A DNA stretch of 35,455 nucleotides from NCBI GenBank assembly GCA_002699585.1, contig PABP01000025.1, positions 1 through 35,455 on the forward strand, written 5' to 3'. The notes beneath the pieces are model-generated. The model saw only the letters and a list, made by a program, of their open reading frames with translations. It had not been told where the DNA came from and ran no database searches. The number at the start of each line of letters is the position of its first letter. The stretch's first letter is position 1. Below, piece by piece: positions 24,075 to 32,409 of this stretch. The position numbers and the translations under genes are program-made. This DNA is from Anaerolineaceae bacterium. Its GTDB lineage: Bacteria > Chloroflexota > Anaerolineae > Aggregatilineales > Phototrophicaceae.

Positions 24075-25160
24075 ATGCGACAAAAAGTGTTGTCGATTTT
24101 AACAATTATCAGCCTATTCATCATAGGCGGTAGCCTTTACGCGCAGGGTGATCTCCCGTATGTCAGTGAGGATGTCACCTTTACAAATGACGATATCATT
24201 TTGGCTGGAACGCTAACATTGCCCAATACAGCCGCCGCTCCACATCCCGCGGTAATTGTGATTTCTGGTAGCGGTGAACAAAATCGTGATGGCGCAACTG
24301 AAGGTTTTATAGAAGGTTACGAACCTTTGCGTTTCCTTGCCGAAGGCTTGACGCCTGCTGGAATTGCCGTCCTGCGCTACGATGAACGCGGTATAGGTGG
24401 ATCTACCGGGGAACATGCATCTTCTACGACGGCGGATTTCGCTACTGATGTGCTGGCAGCTTTCGACTACCTCACGTCTCGTGACGATATTGATGGTGAT
24501 CAAATCGGATTAATTGGACACAGTGAAGGCTCGAATATTGTTGCCTATGCCGCTGCTCGAAATGAAGACATTGCCTTTGTAATTTCTATGGCTGGACAGG
24601 CCGTCAATGGCTATGAGGTATTGGTTGAACAGACCATAAAAGGTGGGATTGCCAATGGCATGACTCCAGAACAAGTCGATGCTGAGCTTGCAATGAATCG
24701 CACAGAATGGGACATGGTATTGGCTGAAGATTGGGACGCGCTTGAAGCCTACACACGCGAACGCATCGCGGAATTCCCGGTAAACCAACAACCTGAGCCT
24801 GAAATCCTGGATATGTTGATAGAACGTCAGGAAGTCTTCGCGAAAAACTGGTTTCATTTCTTCATGACCTATGATCCAGCGGATGATTGGCGGCGAATCG
24901 AAGTACCGATACTGGTTATCTTCGCGGAGCTAGACACACAGGTCACCGTCGTGCAGAATCGAGAGCCCTTCATCCAAGCGCTTGAGGACGGTTCAAACTC
25001 TGACTATAAGGTCGTAACGCTGGAAGATACGAACCATCTATTCCAGTCAGATGTTGAAACTGGGGCCCCGCTAGAATACATGACGCTAGAACCAAGCTTC
25101 ATGCCAGAATTGATGACACTCATTCGAGAATGGGTGCTGGCCCACATTACAGTCGAATAG
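24075..25160 (+). CDS. Exported alpha/beta hydrolase (EstD/S33-like)
   Basis: This protein of about 361 residues has an N-terminal signal peptide (MRQKVLSILTIISLFIIGG, cleavage near LYAQG). The alpha/beta-hydrolase core has the oxyanion region VIVISGSGEQNRDG, DERGIGGS, and the nucleophile elbow GHSEGS. An acidic residue in ILVIFAELDTQV and a His in EDTNHLFQ complete the triad. It resembles EstD-like serine esterases acting outside the membrane. The start at 24075 is supported by AAGGAG nine bases upstream and by the signal peptide. The palindrome 85 bp upstream ties it to the exporter and two-component regulon, suggesting detoxification of an external ester or modification of an envelope compound. 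Confidence 0.88.
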   Translation: MRQKVLSILTIISLFIIGGSLYAQGDLPYVSEDVTFTNDDIILAGTLTLPNTAAAPHPAVIVISGSGEQNRDGATEGFIEGYEPLRFLAEGLTPAGIAVLRYDERGIGGSTGEHASSTTADFATDVLAAFDYLTSRDDIDGDQIGLIGHSEGSNIVAYAAARNEDIAFVISMAGQAVNGYEVLVEQTIKGGIANGMTPEQVDAELAMNRTEWDMVLAEDWDALEAYTRERIAEFPVNQQPEPEILDMLIERQEVFAKNWFHFFMTYDPADDWRRIEVPILVIFAELDTQVTVVQNREPFIQALEDGSNSDYKVVTLEDTNHLFQSDVETGAPLEYMTLEPSFMPELMTLIREWVLAHITVE

Positions 25161-25168
25161 AATTCGCG

Positions 25169-25196
25169 ACGGGGTCGCACATTTGTCCGACCCCGT
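25169..25196 (+). terminator. Stem-loop terminator after the exported hydrolase
   Basis: Nine-bp perfect arms, ACGGGGTCG and CGACCCCGT, are separated by 10 nt, starting 8 bp after the stop codon. The downstream TCTCTACTCC is only moderately T-rich. Confidence 0.65.
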
Positions 25197-25376
25197 TCTC
25201 TACTCCTATGATGGTGCAATGAATAATTGTTCACGTGTTGGCTTTCACGCACAGAATTCAAACAAAATCAACATGGAACGACTAAACCGTATTGAGATAG
25301 AGGCTCTTGGAAATCAAATACTGAGTGGCTTCAATCTGAATTGGAAGCAACACTTACAATTGATGAGGAAGTTTCA

Positions 25377-26270
25377 ATGAATTTTCACACACTTCTCGAT
25401 AACTATACGGTTGCTGTAGGGGCAATGCTCCTGGGTAATCAGAAATTCTTCAGTAGAAGCGTCGAGAGCCCTGGCTTCAGCGAACTTTTACAGGCCATAT
25501 CCATTGGGAAACTAGCGATTTCTGGTGAGGGATTCTATGAGGTTGAAGTGGATACACTCGTAGGATTGCTTGATCCTGCGTTCTATATTGCTCAATGGCT
25601 CGGCTCAGACTATCCGACACTTATTTACCACCACGGCAATAACGAAAGACCTTTTGACTTTGGTGTACTCAGCAAGAATACGTTTAAAAGCATCTTCCTG
25701 AACCGAAAAACAGCTTTTCCGGCTAACTTGATCGTATTGCGTGCCCCCTTCCACAAATCATTGCGCACTTACTCGGAGAAGATCAGAGAACTTGTGAATT
25801 TCGCTACTATGCTGGCTGTTTCCGTAAAACTGATCGAAGAACTTCAAGTCTTAATTCGGCAACAAAGTAGTCAATGTATTGTCGTCTGTGGCATTAGTTT
25901 GGGCGGCTGGGTAACAAATATGCATCGAGCCTATTTCAATTCAGCAGATCAATACCTACCCATGCTGGCCGGAGCGGCACTGGACGAGGTTTTTCTATCA
26001 TCAGCATATAGGAAAATGACCGCTACTTTAGCTCATAATCATCCAGAAAAGATACGACAAACACTCAACTTTGAAGCGCCATTTGCTCAAATCACATCAG
26101 ACAACGTTTTTCCCTTGCTGGCCCGCTATGATCCTATCATTGAATACAATCGCCAAAAAAGATCCTATGATGAACGTCTTCTCACGGTTATTGACAAGGG
26201 GCATACAACGACTGTTCTTGACAATAATACGCTCCGAGAATTTCTATTGTCCCATCTGGAGCAACTGTAA
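25377..26270 (+). CDS. Alpha/beta hydrolase-like protein
   Basis: This protein of about 297 residues has no signal peptide. An alpha/beta-hydrolase pattern is visible: a strand and oxyanion region (TLIYHHGNNERP), a nucleophile elbow GISLGGW (Ser in the GxSxGG motif), a candidate acid in LLARYDPIIEYN, and a His in DKGHTTTV. The HHGN stretch is typical of esterase/lipase-like members. I cannot assign a substrate. I chose the ATG at 25377, which has GAGGAAG upstream. A TTG 36 bp earlier is in frame but has no ribosome site. It shares an ATGA overlap with a short open frame of doubtful reality. Confidence 0.72.
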   Translation: MNFHTLLDNYTVAVGAMLLGNQKFFSRSVESPGFSELLQAISIGKLAISGEGFYEVEVDTLVGLLDPAFYIAQWLGSDYPTLIYHHGNNERPFDFGVLSKNTFKSIFLNRKTAFPANLIVLRAPFHKSLRTYSEKIRELVNFATMLAVSVKLIEELQVLIRQQSSQCIVVCGISLGGWVTNMHRAYFNSADQYLPMLAGAALDEVFLSSAYRKMTATLAHNHPEKIRQTLNFEAPFAQITSDNVFPLLARYDPIIEYNRQKRSYDERLLTVIDKGHTTTVLDNNTLREFLLSHLEQL

Positions 26271-26426
26271 ATAGATAGAGCAATATGAAGCGACTATAGA
26301 GCTATTTCCGAGTTACTTGCAACTGTAGCCATGTTCCCCGAGTGATGCTTACTGTTGCTAAGGATCTATAGCTCCCAGACAATCATAGCAACGAGTATAA
26401 GACACGAACAGAAAGTGAAATATAAC

Positions 26427-26861
26427 ATGGATCATGTTGTGTATGTTGATGCAAAGACGGATGAACTTGCACACCTGCTAGGTAGGTCAAAGTCGATGAT
26501 TATTCGTGGAGCAGCCGGACGCAAGCTACCCTATGGTCGTGTCAATTCTGGGGACCAATTGTACTTCATAAATAATAATGCTGAGGGGATTGCCAAAGCC
26601 GTTGGTACTGTGACCCATGTGCTGAATTCCGAAAAGCTAACGCCGGAGGAGTCAGCAGCATTGTTGACGCAATATCAACCTAAGTTGCAACTGAATGACA
26701 AGCAGTTCAAGCGCTGGGCAGGCAAGCGCTACCTTGTTCTCATTGAAGTTGGCAATGTTGAAGTGATTGAACCGATAGCAATTGACAAGAGTGACTATGG
26801 CAATATGGATGATTGGCTGCCAGTTGGCGACATCAGCACCGTTCGGATCAGCGAGAGTTAG
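26427..26861 (+). CDS. ASCH/PUA-like domain protein
   Basis: This protein of about 144 residues has features of the PUA/ASCH/EVE superfamily, small beta-barrel domains that bind RNA or modified nucleotides. They include the early SKSMIIRGAAGRKLPYGRV segment, a GDQLYFINN strand, a KAVGTVTHVLNS strand and KRYLVLIEVGNVEVI near the end. It stands alone, with no obvious functional partner. I chose the internal ATG at 26427, where the domain begins, over the upstream in-frame ATG at 26355, because the extra 24 residues are unlike the family and no ribosome site precedes either. Function is unknown; assignment is by pattern. Confidence 0.65.
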   Translation: MDHVVYVDAKTDELAHLLGRSKSMIIRGAAGRKLPYGRVNSGDQLYFINNNAEGIAKAVGTVTHVLNSEKLTPEESAALLTQYQPKLQLNDKQFKRWAGKRYLVLIEVGNVEVIEPIAIDKSDYGNMDDWLPVGDISTVRISES

Positions 26862-26994
26862 TGATGCTAACGCTTGCCAATGACAAGCGACTCGGTATAC
26901 AGCAGGCGCTAGTTGAGCATAAATCACTGTTCTAAAATGCTTACAAGCTGTGATGCATTTCAGGAAAGTTGAACAGAGGCTAGATCCGATCTCC

Positions 26995-27351
26995 TTACAT
27001 ATCATAGGTGATACCACTTCCATCTGGTGCAATATCAGATGGTGGAACGGATGCCTATCCGCGATCTAGCGTGTCACGAAGCGCTTGGAGCCTGCATCCA
27101 AAATGGATCTGAGAGCGATCCACCTGATCCAACCAGATTTGTAGCCGGTGAACCAGTTCATCTGCCCCCTGGAAGCGTGGCTGGTAGGATGCGATAGCCA
27201 ATCGGCTGAAGTCCCGCGCATCATCTTTCATTTCGACTTGCCTGGCTTTTATGTCCGGCACTGTCTCTTTCTGAAAATGAGCGTTTTTGAGATAAATTAC
27301 TGATAGCGATCCCAGCAGATGCCAGGATCGCATTTCAACACTTAGACGCAC
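26995..27351 (-). pseudogene. Broken gene fragment with in-frame stop
   Basis: On the minus strand, an open frame overlapping the end of the C45 gene by 10 bp encodes residues including QVEMKDDARDFSRLAIASY and DQVDRSQIHFGCRLQALRD, up to a TAG at 27055-27057. Without any frame change it then continues PPSDIAPDGSGITYDM to a second stop at 26995. The tail looks like a natural protein end, so the TAG appears to be a nonsense mutation. Its first 30 codons run through the repeat at 27269-27287 and are unlikely to be original. I do not recognise the family. It fills the otherwise empty 26862-27341 gap. Confidence 0.45.
27269..27287 (+). repeat. 19-bp repeat, copy 1 (left of the MalT module)
   Basis: TTCTGAAAATGAGCGTTTT occurs here and again, identical and in the same orientation, at 35189-35207. 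Both copies are followed within 3 bp by GATAAAT (TGA or C in between). The two copies bracket the minus-strand gene module. Confidence 0.7.
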
Positions 27352-29402
27352 TGCTCTATGCTTGTTGGGATAGCATGAGGTGTTTGCAGCGCCTGGACGA
27401 CTTGTTGTGCACGAACCTGGGCTCGTGTAAAAGCACGTAAGGTCCGGGCACGAGTATACACATCATCTGACTGCGACTGATACAAATTGCCAAGCGCAAG
27501 CTCCGATTGTGCCATATCAAGTAAGTGTGTCAGATGGTTGGCAGCCGTATCCTGACCACTGATTTGACTAAGCAAAGTCTGGGCGATCTCAATGCGTCGT
27601 TCTGCTAGCTGGCGAGCATGTATTATCATGTCGGAAAACGTCCCCTTCAAACTAATCTCCCAAAACGCATTGGTTTCATCATACAGTGGTGAGCTGTTTT
27701 TAGCTGACATCGGCACTAATCCGCGTTCCACTTCACCGACACAATGCATATAGACGCCATCCTCTGGCTTCATGACCACAACCAGCGCATTAGAGGCATT
27801 GCCCACAGCTGGCTGCCATTTTTCTTCTGCGTAGGCCTTGGCAATGGACTTCCATTCACCATCCGGGATAGTGCCAGATTCGCTGTAGATATCGATCATA
27901 GCCTCAACATCAATCTCCCCAACCCGCTTGTTGAGGGCTGCAAAGGCCTGTTGATTGCGCTGAAAAGCACTGAACCAGCCCCACTTCATACCCATCACAT
28001 GCGGATTCTCCATGCTCCGTAGCGTGAACTCGGCGAAAGACTTGGGGCGCCAACCACCAGGCGCTGACCATTCCCAGTTGTCCGGTTCGGATTGTAGCCA
28101 GCGTGCTGCTTTCACATCAGGGTGCATGGGCGCGTTGGTAGCATAGATAAAATCCGTTTCTCCCAGCAAACCAGATTCACGGACGATGACTGGATCGGCT
28201 TTACTCTCGATACTGAACGCCCCGCTGCTATCGGCATAGTAACCGCCAGCCGTCGCTGGATCGCCCATACCGGTATCACCCACGGGGAACGACATCTCCA
28301 TCTCACGCGCTTCTTGGATATTGTCACAGAAGCGTAGGATGTGCAGCACAGAAATCACACGGCGGATGCCATATCCCCATGTTTCTTTCGGCTCAATCAT
28401 CTTGGGGCCACCCCCATGATGCACGTACGCGAGCCCTTTGTTGTTCATCCCCGGATGCCCGAAGAAATAGAGTGGACCAGCCGCAGGTACGCCACCATCT
28501 GCACCAAATGGTGCAAAGATGTAGTTGTTACCTGTTTCTGGAAAGGCCACGACAGTAACTGTATGACCGATGTCATGGTCGCCACTAGAACCCGTGATCA
28601 GCTTACCATCCTTGGTTGCACGTCCCCATGCTGCCAGACCACTGCATAGTGGATGGCCAAGTTCTGGCAAAGCTTCCTCACCAATGTAGCCTGTTGATGG
28701 CGGTTCGTGACCTGTCCACATATCTAACACATCGTCATATGACATCACTACGCCGGACGCTGTAGCACCGGCTGCCCAGCCCTGGAAGAACGAAATAAAC
28801 TCTGGCGCATGGGTCTGAATTTGCAGTTCCCATTGGCGCATGGTAGCGCGCTGGTTGGCATCATAATCGTTGCCAGCATTGCGAGACAGCACCCAAGTAC
28901 CGAAAATCTCAATTAACTGCGTAGCGTACTGATAGCCCATATCGTAATCACTGCCTTGCAGCACCACAATCGGGTTAATTGAGGGTACCAGTGGGGCGCC
29001 ATCTGCAAACTGTATTTCTGTACCAAGACTGTCCAGCTCTATGGGGTCATAGTCCAAGGGATCATGGCTAGCGGACTGCACAAGATCATGCAGAGCATCA
29101 GCCATGAAAGCAGCGCTCTTATACAATTGTGTTGAATGCTTCCAATCGGCCTTGTAATCAGACTGCATCGCCTGGCTGGTTGCCCATTTAGCGCGAGTCA
29201 ATTCGATCATCACACGGTCGAACTCTGCTATACGCTGCACATACATTTCGCTGGTTTTATCCATCTTGCCGAGCTTCAGATTGACTAGCATGAGGGTATT
29301 CTTGATGTCTTGATTGGCTTTGCGCGCCTTCAGCACATTTATGTTGCTGAGGGAATAACCAGTCACGCTCGCCATGTTTCGTAGTCCTTTGAGGATACGC
29401 AT
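27342..29402 (-). CDS. C45-family autoproteolytic acyltransferase/hydrolase-like protein
   Basis: This 686-residue protein contains an N-terminal-nucleophile (NTN) hydrolase domain of the C45/acyl-CoA:6-aminopenicillanate acyltransferase type. The hallmark is LCSGLAAWGRATKDGKLITG, where C253 would become the nucleophile after self-cleavage. GSSGDHD, NNKGLAYVHHGG and NASNALVVVM later in the domain are consistent. About 250 residues precede the Cys, and a helical region of about 130 residues follows the domain. There is no signal peptide. Family members hydrolyse or transfer acyl groups on amides. The start ATG follows AGGAGATAACG, and a promoter motif shared with two other units lies 42 bp upstream. 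Confidence 0.85.
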   Translation of the reverse strand: MRILKGLRNMASVTGYSLSNINVLKARKANQDIKNTLMLVNLKLGKMDKTSEMYVQRIAEFDRVMIELTRAKWATSQAMQSDYKADWKHSTQLYKSAAFMADALHDLVQSASHDPLDYDPIELDSLGTEIQFADGAPLVPSINPIVVLQGSDYDMGYQYATQLIEIFGTWVLSRNAGNDYDANQRATMRQWELQIQTHAPEFISFFQGWAAGATASGVVMSYDDVLDMWTGHEPPSTGYIGEEALPELGHPLCSGLAAWGRATKDGKLITGSSGDHDIGHTVTVVAFPETGNNYIFAPFGADGGVPAAGPLYFFGHPGMNNKGLAYVHHGGGPKMIEPKETWGYGIRRVISVLHILRFCDNIQEAREMEMSFPVGDTGMGDPATAGGYYADSSGAFSIESKADPVIVRESGLLGETDFIYATNAPMHPDVKAARWLQSEPDNWEWSAPGGWRPKSFAEFTLRSMENPHVMGMKWGWFSAFQRNQQAFAALNKRVGEIDVEAMIDIYSESGTIPDGEWKSIAKAYAEEKWQPAVGNASNALVVVMKPEDGVYMHCVGEVERGLVPMSAKNSSPLYDETNAFWEISLKGTFSDMIIHARQLAERRIEIAQTLLSQISGQDTAANHLTHLLDMAQSELALGNLYQSQSDDVYTRARTLRAFTRAQVRAQQVVQALQTPHAIPTSIEQCV

Positions 29403-29443
29403 CGTTATCTCCTGTGTTTAGTGAATACTTTCATGGTTTATAC

Positions 29444-29485
29444 TGAGCTAAACTCCGCTTTTTCGGATGTGCCAAAGGATGTATT
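29444..29485 (-). promoter_or_regulatory. Bipartite promoter motif, copy A (upstream of the C45 gene)
   Basis: On the plus strand it reads TGAGCTAAAC, 13 bp, ATGTGCCAAAGGATGTATT. On the transcribed minus strand this gives a dyad over a TTTGGC hexamer, then 17 bp, then GTTTAG, as a -35/-10 pair would lie. Its near edge is 41 bp from the start codon. Confidence 0.75.
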
Positions 29486-29511
29486 TTCACAGCGATAAAC
29501 TGTGTCAATAA

Positions 29512-29542
29512 AAAAGCGCTTTCTGGATTGGAAAGCGCTTTT
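29512..29542 (-). terminator. Rho-independent terminator of the beta-propeller gene
   Basis: Twelve-bp perfect arms (AAAAGCGCTTTC and its complement) flank a 7-nt loop, 16 bp after the minus-strand stop at 29559. On the minus strand the stem ends in a T-run (CTTTTTTATT). Confidence 0.9.
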
Positions 29543-29558
29543 GATCGTATCGGTCAAG

Positions 29559-30782
29559 CTAGCCGATGGACACGAAGGGGGCCAAGTCCATCGGAGCCGG
29601 ATACTGTGACGACCACACGATTTGCCAGCCATCAAACTCTGATTGCCAGAGTGTATTGTCCGTTTCGTTGCCTAGCACATGGTGGGATAGTGTGTGCATA
29701 TTGGAGTTCGCCGTTAGTGTGATATACCCCCCGGGTGCATCAACGAGATCAAGTATTGGATCACCGCTGGTTAACTGTGTAACCGCGCCTCCTCGATTCA
29801 GTGCGATCCATTGATTCTGAGGAACAGTCGCATCACTCATTGGCATGTGTAGCATCAATGCGAGCTGTTCACCGCCAGCAACATAAGTCGGGTTCGCCAA
29901 CACGGCATTTTCTGCATGATAAATGATTGATGTATCGCCGGAGACATCGCTCATACGTACCACGTTGAAGCGTCCCATCGGGTTCGGCAGCGTATCAATG
30001 GTCGCCAATGAAGATTCCTCGTCAAGCCAGACTGTTTCGCCAACATCTGGAAGCGTATCGAACAGAGAAGTATTGCTATGCGGACCACCCGTTAGCCGTT
30101 CCAATGATCCATAGTCCAACGACCATCGATAAACATCACCATAGACAATACCACCGACACCAAACGGCATGCCAGCGAACGTAACGTTACTTCCATCGAA
30201 ATCGTGCACTTCTGCCAGGATGAGCTGATCAACGGGTAGGTCACTGTTTACGACCGCTGCCAGCGTGGGATTCAGATCGTAGACAATCTGACCGCTGGCG
30301 ATGTCTACCACTAGAAGCTGCCAGATGCGACCGTCGGCTGCCGGAACATCCTGTGGATTACGAACAATGGCAACAGCGACCCGTGAATGATCCGGTGAGA
30401 AAGCCGCATTGCTGATATGACAACCGAGCGTGCTGCCGAGATCAACTTGTGCGAGGTTGTTCATGGACTGCACATCACGAACGACGAGGGTCGTCTGAGC
30501 CACACTGACCCCAGGCTCTAATGTCTCCGCACAAAATGCAACACGTTGGCCATCTGCGGAAAAACCCATGCTATCCCCAGAAACCCGCGTCGTCGGCTCC
30601 ACACCGAGTTCAAAGGATTGGACGCTGCTATCTAGCAAATTAACTTGAACGAGTTCGTGCTGAATTTCGTTGTAGAGCAGTACATACCAGTTGTCTGCTG
30701 CATGGATCGATATCGCATTGACGACCAGAATAAACAGACTGACGAGTACAGCAGCTTTACGTGAGTATTGATTATTCATCAT
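29559..30782 (-). CDS. Exported beta-propeller-like (WD40/TolB-type) protein
   Basis: This 407-residue protein has a signal peptide (basic NNQYSRKAA, then VLVSLFILVVNAISIHA, cleavage near HAADN). The mature part shows repeated beta-strand blocks with FSADGQRVAFCAE, FSPDHSRVAVAIV and GGEQLALMLHMP, the pattern of TolB/WD40-type propeller blades. No catalytic motif is visible, so it is likely a binding or scaffold protein outside the membrane. It has its own copy of the bipartite promoter and a strong terminator, so it is a monocistronic member of the MalT-neighbourhood regulon. Two ATGs are adjacent; GGAGGAAG precedes them. Confidence 0.75.
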   Translation of the reverse strand: MMNNQYSRKAAVLVSLFILVVNAISIHAADNWYVLLYNEIQHELVQVNLLDSSVQSFELGVEPTTRVSGDSMGFSADGQRVAFCAETLEPGVSVAQTTLVVRDVQSMNNLAQVDLGSTLGCHISNAAFSPDHSRVAVAIVRNPQDVPAADGRIWQLLVVDIASGQIVYDLNPTLAAVVNSDLPVDQLILAEVHDFDGSNVTFAGMPFGVGGIVYGDVYRWSLDYGSLERLTGGPHSNTSLFDTLPDVGETVWLDEESSLATIDTLPNPMGRFNVVRMSDVSGDTSIIYHAENAVLANPTYVAGGEQLALMLHMPMSDATVPQNQWIALNRGGAVTQLTSGDPILDLVDAPGGYITLTANSNMHTLSHHVLGNETDNTLWQSEFDGWQIVWSSQYPAPMDLAPFVSIG

Positions 30783-30843
30783 CTTCCTCCATTGTTGATA
30801 ATTTGTTGATTGAACGAATGTAAATGCCTTACATCCTCAAAGA

Positions 30844-30885
30844 TGACCTAAACCCTTGGGCTTGCGATGTGCCGAACGGTGTATT
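30844..30885 (-). promoter_or_regulatory. Bipartite promoter motif, copy B (upstream of the beta-propeller gene)
   Basis: The plus strand reads TGACCTAAAC, 13 bp, ATGTGCCGAACGGTGTATT. The architecture and spacing are identical to copies A and C. The near edge is 61 bp from the start codon at 30782. Confidence 0.75.
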
Positions 30886-30908
30886 TACAGTCGCGGTTGG
30901 GTAAACAA

Positions 30909-30935
30909 AAACCCGATTCACAAAGAATCGGGTTT
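30909..30935 (-). terminator. Rho-independent terminator of the SRPBCC operon
   Basis: Eleven-bp perfect arms (AAACCCGATTC and GAATCGGGTTT) flank ACAAA. On the minus strand the stem ends in GGGTTTTTGTTT. It lies 20 bp after the stop codon at 30956. Confidence 0.9.
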
Positions 30936-30955
30936 CTCAATTGGCGAATAGTGAA

Positions 30956-31426
30956 CTAGTTCCGGGCCAGGTGTTTAACCCGCGCTTTGAGGGCTTCGCC
31001 TAACAGACAATACCCCTCCTCACGAGCCTCCATCTGGGCGAAGGGCAGCGCAATGCCTTCAAAGTGTTCCTGGCAAATGACATGTGTCCCACTGCAAACT
31101 GTCTCCGAGATCAAATACGCATGTTCACCATAAAAGAGGCCACGTATGCCACCGCCCCAGCGGATCTCTTGGCACGGTTTCAGCGCCATCATGCGCGGTG
31201 TGGCTGTCGCCCGCTGGCCATTGGGTTTCTTGATATGGACTTCTAGTGGTGCGCCCTCGACAGAATCGCCTTTGATCTCAACGAAGTAGGGATTCCAAGC
31301 TGGATATTGCGAAATGTCAGCCAGAATCTCATAAACGACCTTCGGTGGGGCATCAATATCGAACCCCGTGATGGTGTGAATACGTGGATAACGGAAGCTA
31401 CTATACTTGCCTAGAATATGCCTCAT
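30956..31426 (-). CDS. SRPBCC-family protein (polyketide-cyclase/START-like)
   Basis: This protein of about 156 residues has the SRPBCC fold. FDIDAPPKVVYEILADISQYPAWNPYF opens the domain, followed by strand-rich segments and a C-terminal helix (LGEALKARVKHL). The fold encloses a hydrophobic cavity for lipids or aromatic ligands. I chose the ATG at 31426, which shares one base with the upstream stop (TAATG). The longer in-frame start at 31447 lies inside the preceding gene. It is a diverged tandem duplicate of that gene: both contain AWNPY or EWNPY, KPNG, WGGGxRGLFYGEH and EGxA near matching positions. Function is unknown. Confidence 0.85.
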   Translation of the reverse strand: MRHILGKYSSFRYPRIHTITGFDIDAPPKVVYEILADISQYPAWNPYFVEIKGDSVEGAPLEVHIKKPNGQRATATPRMMALKPCQEIRWGGGIRGLFYGEHAYLISETVCSGTHVICQEHFEGIALPFAQMEAREEGYCLLGEALKARVKHLARN

Positions 31427-31944
31427 TAGTGGATCCCTTCTATCCATGCCTTGAGCGCAACGTTCATGCCGTTGTAGCCCTCTTCTATGGCATCCAGCGT
31501 AACAAACTGCACAGCCATGCCTTCAAAATCTTCTTTGTGGATCAGGTGTGTGCCACCTGCTGAATTCTCTTCCAGCAAGAAGACATGTTCACCGTAGAAC
31601 AGACCGCGCACGCCACCGCCCCATGTCAGTTCACGCGAGGGTTCCATCCGCAGCATATGCGGATGGACCGTTGGTGTATCCCCATTGGGCTTATTCATAT
31701 GAACGACAAGGGCTTCACCGACTGCCGCTCTCCCTTCGATCACCACATGATAGGGGTTCCACTCAGGATACCGTTCCAAGTCCGCGAGTACTGCATAGAC
31801 TTCTGCTGGCGGTGCGTCGATGTCGATTTCGGTATACACATGCAAACCAGGGAAGTACGGCCCTATGAAGTAGATAAATGCTGTAAGACCGCTGATGATA
31901 ACCAGACCCATCAGGAAATATGTCATTAGATTCTTGCTCCTCAT
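31426..31944 (-). CDS. Membrane-anchored SRPBCC-family protein
   Basis: This 172-residue protein has an N-terminal membrane helix (about residues 8-28, YFLMGLVIISGLTAFIYFIG) followed by an SRPBCC domain starting at IDIDAPPAEVYAVLADLERYPEWNPY. It is the anchored partner of the soluble paralog that follows, with start and stop sharing one base (TAATG). Conserved features in both are KPNG, LTWGGGVRGLFYGEHVF and the EDFEGMA region. It lies 24 bp downstream of a small membrane protein gene, so the three are probably one operon driven by the motif at 32358-32399. Confidence 0.85.
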   Translation of the reverse strand: MRSKNLMTYFLMGLVIISGLTAFIYFIGPYFPGLHVYTEIDIDAPPAEVYAVLADLERYPEWNPYHVVIEGRAAVGEALVVHMNKPNGDTPTVHPHMLRMEPSRELTWGGGVRGLFYGEHVFLLEENSAGGTHLIHKEDFEGMAVQFVTLDAIEEGYNGMNVALKAWIEGIH

Positions 31945-31968
31945 ATCGCAAAGTCGCTCATGAATGCG

Positions 31969-32301
31969 CTAGGCGCGGCGAAAGATCGTGCGCCGTAAGA
32001 AGAGGCCCACGCGAACGATAACCACCGCCAGCAGCAACGGGAAACCAATCAAGATGAAAGTGGCTAGCGGTAGTGCGAGACTCCCCAGTTCATCTTCCTT
32101 GTAGATCATTTGCGCGGTGGGTGATTGACCATGTACCCATTGGGTCAATTTAGCCAGGGTAACGTAGGCGTTAAAGTACTCTGCTTCGTGCCCCATAATG
32201 AGGTCGATAGCCGCCTGCATGGCGATGATCGCAATCGTAATTGCACCGATCGTGCGCCAAGAATGCCGACTGTGTTCGTTTTTATGGCTAGAGTGTGACA
32301 T
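31969..32301 (-). CDS. Small membrane protein of unknown function
   Basis: This 110-residue protein has a His/Ser-rich cytoplasmic N-terminus (MSHSSHKNEHSRHSW) and two membrane helices: about residues 18-36 (IGAITIAIIAMQAAIDLIM) and about 78-101 (PLATFILIGFPLLLAVVIVRVGLFL). The second is followed by a basic tail. I recognise no family. It is the first gene of the predicted three-gene operon with the SRPBCC pair and lies 56 bp after promoter motif C. The ATG at 32301 follows GGGGGATC. Confidence 0.65.
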   Translation of the reverse strand: MSHSSHKNEHSRHSWRTIGAITIAIIAMQAAIDLIMGHEAEYFNAYVTLAKLTQWVHGQSPTAQMIYKEDELGSLALPLATFILIGFPLLLAVVIVRVGLFLRRTIFRRA

Positions 32302-32357
32302 GAGTGATCCCCCTAATTAAGTGAACTGGTTCAGAATCTGTCGTTCACTCTTGAGGG

Positions 32358-32399
32358 TGATGTAAACTTGTCAACCAGCAATGTACCAAATGGTGTATT
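32358..32399 (-). promoter_or_regulatory. Bipartite promoter motif, copy C (upstream of the SRPBCC operon)
   Basis: The plus strand reads TGATGTAAAC, 13 bp, ATGTACCAAATGGTGTATT. It lies between the stop of the MalT-type regulator (32410) and the operon start (32301), with its near edge 56 bp from the start codon. The dyad AATACACC-ATTT-GGTACATT is most complete in this copy. Confidence 0.75.
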
Positions 32400-32409
32400 G
32401 TGGGTGGGA

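Noticed and set aside
25183-25380. 65-codon plus-strand open frame ending in an ATGA overlap with the hydrolase gene
   Set aside because: Its start lies in the terminator hairpin, it has no ribosome site, and I recognise no domain. A leader peptide cannot be excluded but is unsupported.
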